Shown piece by piece: positions 59,682 to 64,000 of a stretch of DNA of 64,000 nt. Each line of letters starts with the position of its first letter. Positions within the stretch are counted from its first letter, which is position 1. The stretch covers positions 7,331 to 71,330 of the forward strand of contig JAUJOR010000006.1 of the NCBI GenBank assembly GCA_030447525.1. The letters run 5' to 3'. This DNA comes from Chloroflexota bacterium. Its GTDB lineage: Bacteria > Chloroflexota > UBA11872 > UBA12225. The position numbers and the translations under genes were made by a program. The notes beneath the pieces were generated by a model, which was not told the origin of the DNA, searched no databases, and was given only the letters and a program-made list of their open reading frames with translations.

Positions 59682-61157
59682 TCAGCGTAAGGCGAGGCGG
59701 CGCAGGAGGGGCAAGGCAACGTTGCCGAGCAGGCCGTCCTTGGCGCGCCGGCGCCAGGCCTCGTCGCCGGCCTGGTGCAACCCATAGACGTAGGCGGGAT
59801 AGATGTGCACCATGGAGAGGGCGCTCAGCGGCAGGCGGTGCTGCATCGCCAGGGCCACCTCTTGCACCAGCTCCGCCGCTCGGGGGGCGACCACCTGCGC
59901 CCCCAGAATGGTCTGCCCCCGCAGCACCAGCTTGATAAACCCTTCCGTCGCGCCGTCGGCGACGGCCCGATCGACACGGGAGAGGGGCAGATGCACCGCG
60001 CTCACGTTGGCTCGCTGCCCCTTACGGGCCTCCGCCTCGGTCAGCCCGACGTGGCCAACTTCGGGATCGGTAAAGGTCGCCCAGGGGACGACGCGATAGT
60101 CGATCTTGCGCTTGCGCCAAGGGAACATGATGTTGCGCAGCACGGCGCGCCCCTGGACGTCTGCCATGTGGGTAAAGCGATAGGGACCGATCACATCGCC
60201 GACGGCCCAGATACCGGGAACGCCGGTCTGGAGGTACTCGTCCACCTGGATGCCGTCCTTGCCCACGGTGATACCCGCCGCCTCCAAGCCCATGCCCGCG
60301 GTACGCGGGCGACGACCGGCGGCGACGAGAAGGGCGTCGGCCACGACGTCGTCAAGACCCTCCGCGGAGAGCGTCGCCCCTCGCCCCCCGGCCGGCGCGG
60401 GGATGGCGCGGGTAAGCCGTACCCCCGTACGCACCGTGACGCCGTCACGCTCGAGCGCGGCCCTGACCGTCGCCGAAGCGGCCGGGTCGTCGCGCGGGAG
60501 GAGGCGGGGCCCCGACTGAAACAGGGTGACCGAGCTCCCCAGACGGGCAAAGGCCTGGGCCATCTCGACGCCGATTGGTCCGCCCCCGACGATGGCCAGG
60601 CGCGACGGGAGCGTGTCCAGCTCGTCGAAGAGGGTCTCGTTGGTCAGGTAGCGAGTCTCGGCCAATCCTGGGATGGGGGGCACCGCCGCCTCGGAACCGG
60701 TGGCGAGGACGACGTGGCGCGACGAGAGGGAGCGGCCGTCGACCTCGACGACGCCCCCGCCCCTGCCGGCGCGGACTCTTCGCCGCCCCCCCTCGATCCC
60801 CGCCGGTAGATGGGCGGTGCCCTCGTACACGGCAACGCCGTGGCGGCGCAGGGCGCCGGGAGATTCGGCCGCGGCGATCTCCCGGCGCGCCCCACGGACG
60901 TGGGCCATGGCCTTGGCGAAGTCTACGGTAGGGGCGGAGTGTCCCTCGACCGACCAGGCAGCCCCGCGGCGAGCGGCGGCGGCGACCCCGGCGACGTGGA
61001 GTAGCGCTTTGCTTGGGACACACCCCGTCCAGGTGCACTCCCCGCCCAGACGGCCCCGCTCCACCAGGGCCACGCGGAGGCCCAGCCCGGCCCCACCGAC
61101 GGCGACCGTTAGCCCGGCCGCCCCACCACCGACAACGATGACGTCGAATTCCGGCAT
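59682..61157 (-). CDS. FAD-dependent pyridine nucleotide-disulfide oxidoreductase
   Basis: A 491-residue flavoprotein of the dihydrolipoyl dehydrogenase/mercuric reductase group. The start MPEFDVIVVGGGAAGLTVAV fits the FAD fold. The redox-active pair is in GGECTWTGCVPSKALL (C-x4-C). The NAD(P) fold has AIVGGGPIGVEMAQAFARLG, and VGDVIGPYRFTHMA is the second FAD contact. The C-terminal active-site motif, usually HxxPTxxE, is MVHIYPAYVYGL: the His remains but the Glu is missing. The substrate is unknown. A third IS sits just beyond its 3' end. Confidence 0.9.
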   Translation of the reverse strand: MPEFDVIVVGGGAAGLTVAVGGAGLGLRVALVERGRLGGECTWTGCVPSKALLHVAGVAAAARRGAAWSVEGHSAPTVDFAKAMAHVRGARREIAAAESPGALRRHGVAVYEGTAHLPAGIEGGRRRVRAGRGGGVVEVDGRSLSSRHVVLATGSEAAVPPIPGLAETRYLTNETLFDELDTLPSRLAIVGGGPIGVEMAQAFARLGSSVTLFQSGPRLLPRDDPAASATVRAALERDGVTVRTGVRLTRAIPAPAGGRGATLSAEGLDDVVADALLVAAGRRPRTAGMGLEAAGITVGKDGIQVDEYLQTGVPGIWAVGDVIGPYRFTHMADVQGRAVLRNIMFPWRKRKIDYRVVPWATFTDPEVGHVGLTEAEARKGQRANVSAVHLPLSRVDRAVADGATEGFIKLVLRGQTILGAQVVAPRAAELVQEVALAMQHRLPLSALSMVHIYPAYVYGLHQAGDEAWRRRAKDGLLGNVALPLLRRLALR

Positions 61158-61209
61158 GCCGCTCTCCCTTGCCAGTCGTCCTCGGTGCTCAGGGCCCACT
61201 ACGCGACGC

Positions 61210-62610
61210 TCAGGGCTCGAGGCTCACGCTCGCGATCTGTAGGTGTCCTGGGGCCGGCCGGTGGCCGATAGTGAGCGTGGCCAGGGCGGAGGCGGCGAGG
61301 ATGGCGGTGGCGACAATGATGCCGTTCATCCCTCCCAGCGCCGAGAAGGGCCCGCCCAGCCAGCTGCCGCCAACGCTCCCTAAGCCGAAGGCCACGGAGT
61401 AGAGGCCCATCGTCATGCCCCGGCGCGCCGCAGCGGCGTCGGTGGCCAGCCGGGTCAAGGCCGCCGGGGCAAAGCCAGCCTCCAGGACGACGCCGGCGCA
61501 GAAGACGGCCACGGCCACCCAGCGCGCGGCCGGTGCGACGTCGGCGGCGTTGATGAACGCGAGCGCCAGGCAGACAAGCAGCATGCCCACGAGGGCGACG
61601 CGCATCGCCAGCCAGGCCTCTATCCGGGCCAGCAGCGGCCCCCAGGCGAGCGACCCGGCGATAAAGAGCAGCATCCAGAGGGCCAGGATGACGGGTAGGG
61701 CTTCTGTCTGAACCGGGCCCAGGCGGAGATCTTCCCGCCCGATGCCGACCAGGAACTGCTGCGCATCCCGCGCCCCGGCGTTCATCTGGTAGACGGCATG
61801 AGTCAACCACAGCCCCACAACCCCGTTCAGGAGCACCCAGGCCGCCAGGAGTCGAGATAGCCCCGGCGTGCGCAGCACGGCGCGTACGTCCCCCAGCCAG
61901 CCCCCGGCCGGGACCGGCAGGCCACCAGCGGGCTGGGGGTGGCCGAGGGGAGGGGCGCCATGGGATGTAGGCAGCGCCAGGCCGGGCGCCCGGGTAAACA
62001 AGGCGGCCGCCCCAACAAAGAGCGCGGCCAGGAGGGGAAAGCCTGAGGCTCGGGCAGCGCTCCAGATAACGCTGCCCAACACGGTGCCAATCAGCAGGCC
62101 GGCCGCGGTGCCTGCCTCGACTCCCGCCATCACCCGGCCGCGCCGCCCGCCAGGCCGGGCGGCGGCCTCATCCGAGAACCAGCCCAACAAGGGGGGCACG
62201 GTCAGCCCGGTCCCCAGCCCCTGCACGGCCCGCCCCAGTGTCAGGAGCGCCAGGGTGTTCCCCAAGCCGGCGATGAGCAGCCCCACGGCCGCGGCCACCG
62301 CACCGCCCAGCAGGAGGGGCCGGCGCCCCCAGCGGTCGCTGAGCCGACCGGCGGGAACGGCCACCAGCAGCTCCACGGCGCTGTCCAGCCCGCCTAAGAG
62401 TCCGATTGCGGCCGGGCCGACCATCTCCGGCATGCCGGTCAGGCGCAGGGTTAGGGCCACGCCGGCGGCCGCCGCGGCCACCCGCAGCAAGAGATTCGCT
62501 GCCAGGCCGAAGGCGACGTTGGCGCGCCCGCCGGCCGGCGCCGTGGCGTTGGGCGGCGGGGGAATGGCTTGCGCTGGGCCGGGCCCCACGACGGCTACCG
62601 GAGCTTTCAT
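61210..62610 (-). CDS. MFS transporter
   Basis: A 466-residue protein from the ATG giving MKAPVAVVGPGPAQAIPPPP. It has 12 hydrophobic helices, with the motif-A loop AVPAGRLSDRWGRRPLLLGG between helices 2 and 3 and a long polar middle loop (SHGAPPLGHPQPAGGLPVPA). The C-terminal helices include FNxA-rich segments. An open frame to 62658 is longer but adds no helix. It may be transcribed with the flavoprotein downstream on the minus strand. Confidence 0.87.
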   Translation of the reverse strand: MKAPVAVVGPGPAQAIPPPPNATAPAGGRANVAFGLAANLLLRVAAAAAGVALTLRLTGMPEMVGPAAIGLLGGLDSAVELLVAVPAGRLSDRWGRRPLLLGGAVAAAVGLLIAGLGNTLALLTLGRAVQGLGTGLTVPPLLGWFSDEAAARPGGRRGRVMAGVEAGTAAGLLIGTVLGSVIWSAARASGFPLLAALFVGAAALFTRAPGLALPTSHGAPPLGHPQPAGGLPVPAGGWLGDVRAVLRTPGLSRLLAAWVLLNGVVGLWLTHAVYQMNAGARDAQQFLVGIGREDLRLGPVQTEALPVILALWMLLFIAGSLAWGPLLARIEAWLAMRVALVGMLLVCLALAFINAADVAPAARWVAVAVFCAGVVLEAGFAPAALTRLATDAAAARRGMTMGLYSVAFGLGSVGGSWLGGPFSALGGMNGIIVATAILAASALATLTIGHRPAPGHLQIASVSLEP

Positions 62611-62726
62611 CTCCCTGACCCGCCCGGCGCCGGAGCAGCGCGGAGGAGCGGGGCGCACAGCTCGGTCCGCAGCACCTCCGTCTGTATCCCGACGTGCTGT
62701 ATGTCCCGATGGGGAAAACAGGCGGC

Positions 62727-62801
62727 CATGGACTTGGTAGAGCTGACGGCCAGGTGGTAGGCGTGCTCGCCGAAGACCGTCTTGATGGCCAGCGTCTCGA
62801 T
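62727..62801 (-). pseudogene. FabF (beta-ketoacyl-ACP synthase II) fragment
   Basis: About 25 residues, IETLAIKTVFGEHAYHLAVS followed by STKSM, match the conserved region of FabF that contains the active-site Lys (SSTKSMTGH). The following TGHLLGAAG is absent; from 62726 the sequence is unrelated. It is a short orphan fragment beside a ligase remnant and ahead of the MFS gene. Confidence 0.6.
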
Positions 62802-62918
62802 CCTACACTACTGTACGGCACTGTACGGCGCCGGCACGCTTGCTGGAGCGCCGGCCCGGCTAAGGGGGTTCGGGGGGCATCTGTGCCGGTGCCTCGTCTG
62901 GAGCAGCGACGAAAGTTT

Positions 62919-63186
62919 GCCTTGCAGGTGCACGTCTTCCTCGCCCAGGTCGGACGGCACGCCGAGGGCGGCGCTTTCCAGGATGTCCGGATGGGTATTC
63001 ACCGCCCGTTCCACTTCGAAGGCGGAGACGTTCTCGCCGTAGTGGCGGATAAAGTCCTTGAGCCGGCCGAGGTAGACGTAATAACCGTCGGGGTCGCGCT
63101 GCAGGCGGTCACCGGTGTGGTACCAACCACCGGCAAGAGCGTGGGCGGTGGCCTCCGGCTGCTTGTAGTACCCTGGGCGGCGGAAC
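62919..63186 (-). pseudogene. Acyl-CoA ligase (CaiC-like) C-terminal fragment
   Basis: This piece reads GYYKQPEATAHALAGGWYHT, GDRLQRDPDGYYVYLGRLKD, FIRHYGENVSAFEVERAVNT and ILESAALGVPSDLGEEDV. It is the AMP-binding C-terminal domain of a crotonobetaine/carnitine-type acyl-CoA ligase, including the WYHTGD, GRLKDFI and GENVSAFEVE motifs. The N-terminal 350 or so residues and the last part with the final Lys are missing. The end of the ABC permease gene abuts its 5' edge. Non-functional remnant. Confidence 0.75.
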
Positions 63187-63190
63187 GCCG

Positions 63191-64000
63191 TTAGTGCCGG
63201 GGGTCCGGTCGGCCAAGGGTGGGCCCAGCGGCGATGCCCGACGGCGGCTCCGGCAGTCCACCAACGGCTGAAGCAGGGCCCGGCCGGCGGCGCGCCCCGG
63301 CGGCTCGGAAGCGGGGCGAGGCCAAGAAGGCGGTGAGGAGCAGGCCGGTCACGGTGATGAGCAGCAGGACGCTCGAAGCAGCGGCCACCACTGGGGAGAA
63401 GCTGTAGCGCAGCTGAGGCCAGATGAGCGTTGGCAGCGTGCGTGTCGCCGGGGTGGCCAGGAACAGGGCTATGGGGAGCTCGTTGATGGACATGACGGCG
63501 CACAAGAACGTGGCCGCGGCCAGGGACGACCACAGGCGCGGCAGGGTCACCAGGCAAAAGGCAGTGGCCGGGTGCGCCCCCAGCCCCTGCGCCGCCTCCT
63601 CTAGGCGCCGGTCGACCGCACTGAGGGCGGCGCGTACGACGAGGAACGCCAGGGGCATTGTCCACATGGCGTGGGCCAGCCCCACGCTGTACGGCTTTCC
63701 CCACAGTCCCAGCCGGTGGAACGTGGCCAGGGCCTGCAGACCCAACACCACACCGGGGGCAAACAGGGGGGCGATGAGGAGGAGGGTCAGGGGGCGCCCG
63801 TAACGCGCCGGCAGGCGGTCAAGCGCCAGGGCCGCCAGCGTTCCGGAGGGCACGGCGATGCCGGTGGCGACGGCGGCAGTGAAGAGACTCTGCCACAGGG
63901 CCGCCCGCCACAGCGGGTCGCCGAGGAGGGCATCGTACCAGCGCACGGAGAGCCCCGTAGCCGGCGTGGGGAGGGCGATCGTCTGCGCCGGCGTGAGCGA
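63191..64000 (-). CDS. ABC transporter permease, partial (runs off window)
   Basis: The first codons lie beyond the window end. The visible 269 residues form a MetI-like inner-membrane permease of the PotC/spermidine-putrescine or iron(III) type: WYDALLGDPLWRAALWQSLF, LLIAPLFAPGVVLGLQALAT, the EAA-like loop RRLEEAAQGLGAHPATAFCL with VTLPRLWSSLAAA, and INELPIALFLATPATRTLPT. About six helices. The C-terminal tail (FRAAGARRRPGPASA) is unusually long and polar, and the gene ends at the border of the ligase remnant. Confidence 0.9.
   Translation of the reverse strand, partial: SLTPAQTIALPTPATGLSVRWYDALLGDPLWRAALWQSLFTAAVATGIAVPSGTLAALALDRLPARYGRPLTLLLIAPLFAPGVVLGLQALATFHRLGLWGKPYSVGLAHAMWTMPLAFLVVRAALSAVDRRLEEAAQGLGAHPATAFCLVTLPRLWSSLAAATFLCAVMSINELPIALFLATPATRTLPTLIWPQLRYSFSPVVAAASSVLLLITVTGLLLTAFLASPRFRAAGARRRPGPASAVGGLPEPPSGIAAGPTLGRPDPRH

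Noticed and set aside
1..64000. tRNA, rRNA, tmRNA or RNase P RNA genes.
   Set aside because: No sequence with a convincing tRNA arm set or rRNA core was seen by eye, though short RNAs could be missed without a covariance search.

Overview
The window is a very GC-rich bacterial chromosome segment (roughly 70 percent by eye). It is densely packed, mostly on the minus strand, with many GTG starts and overlapping stop/start codons. The mix of genes suggests a Chloroflexota-type organism, possibly near Thermomicrobia/Sphaerobacter. That mix includes queA-ruvBAC-yebC, a MoxR/DUF58/DUF4129 trio, a bacterial SUI1/eIF1 protein, several small unclassified proteins, a MurF-Alr fusion, and stand-alone sugar-binding lipoproteins. 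This placement is inference from gene content only; no rRNA or marker alignment was possible.

Layout. 1-935: two gene tails joined at the window edge (RTX-like repeat and LuxR-type HTH) and an HTH gene. 899-6229: alpha/beta hydrolase, queA, then ruvB-ruvA-ruvC-yebC (Holliday-junction processing plus a translational/regulatory factor). 6459-15403: small membrane protein, PhnP-like metallohydrolase, BNR-repeat protein, RarA, and the DUF4129-DUF58-MoxR module. 15453-19247: three glycosyltransferases. 19524-22328: MutY, aldo/keto reductase, hypothetical. 22827-27900: MATE remnant, small membrane proteins, NUDIX, small conserved proteins, SUI1, Ldh2-family dehydrogenase. 27968-32933: Gfo/Idh/MocA oxidoreductase, a PEP-CTERM-like lipoprotein, SDR and methylmalonate-semialdehyde dehydrogenase, apparently carbohydrate or polyol catabolism. 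33367-41443: a polysaccharide export locus (truncated methyltransferase, Wzt/Wzm-type ABC transporter, four family-2 glycosyltransferases) running as one overlapping minus-strand operon. 41755-50611: GNAT, acetyl-xylan-esterase-like hydrolase, two MFS/transport genes, solute-binding lipoprotein, MurF-Alr, VOC protein, ECF sigma factor. 50852-54152: two different insertion sequences head to tail, sharing a CTAG target. 54461-64000: small HhH-like protein, MFS exporter, sugar-binding lipoprotein, a third IS (IS701-like), a flavoprotein disulfide reductase, MFS, a patch of gene fragments (FabF and acyl-CoA ligase pieces), and an ABC permease that runs off the end.

Several themes recur. (i) Gene decay by rearrangement is common: RTX/LuxR, MATE, methyltransferase, FabF and ligase remnants. 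(ii) Frameshifts concentrate in the glycosyltransferases at 36.3-39.0 kb and in the IS701-like transposases. Their position in G or C runs makes consensus sequence errors a real alternative to true decay. (iii) Tandem and palindromic repeats sit in short intergenic gaps. I did not find a clear new defence system, CRISPR array, tRNA or rRNA. The most unusual items are the sigma factor with an internally startable C-terminal domain, the CTAG-sharing IS pair, the 15-bp repeat that forms a ribosome-binding region, and the mosaic of gene fragments near 62.7-63.2 kb.
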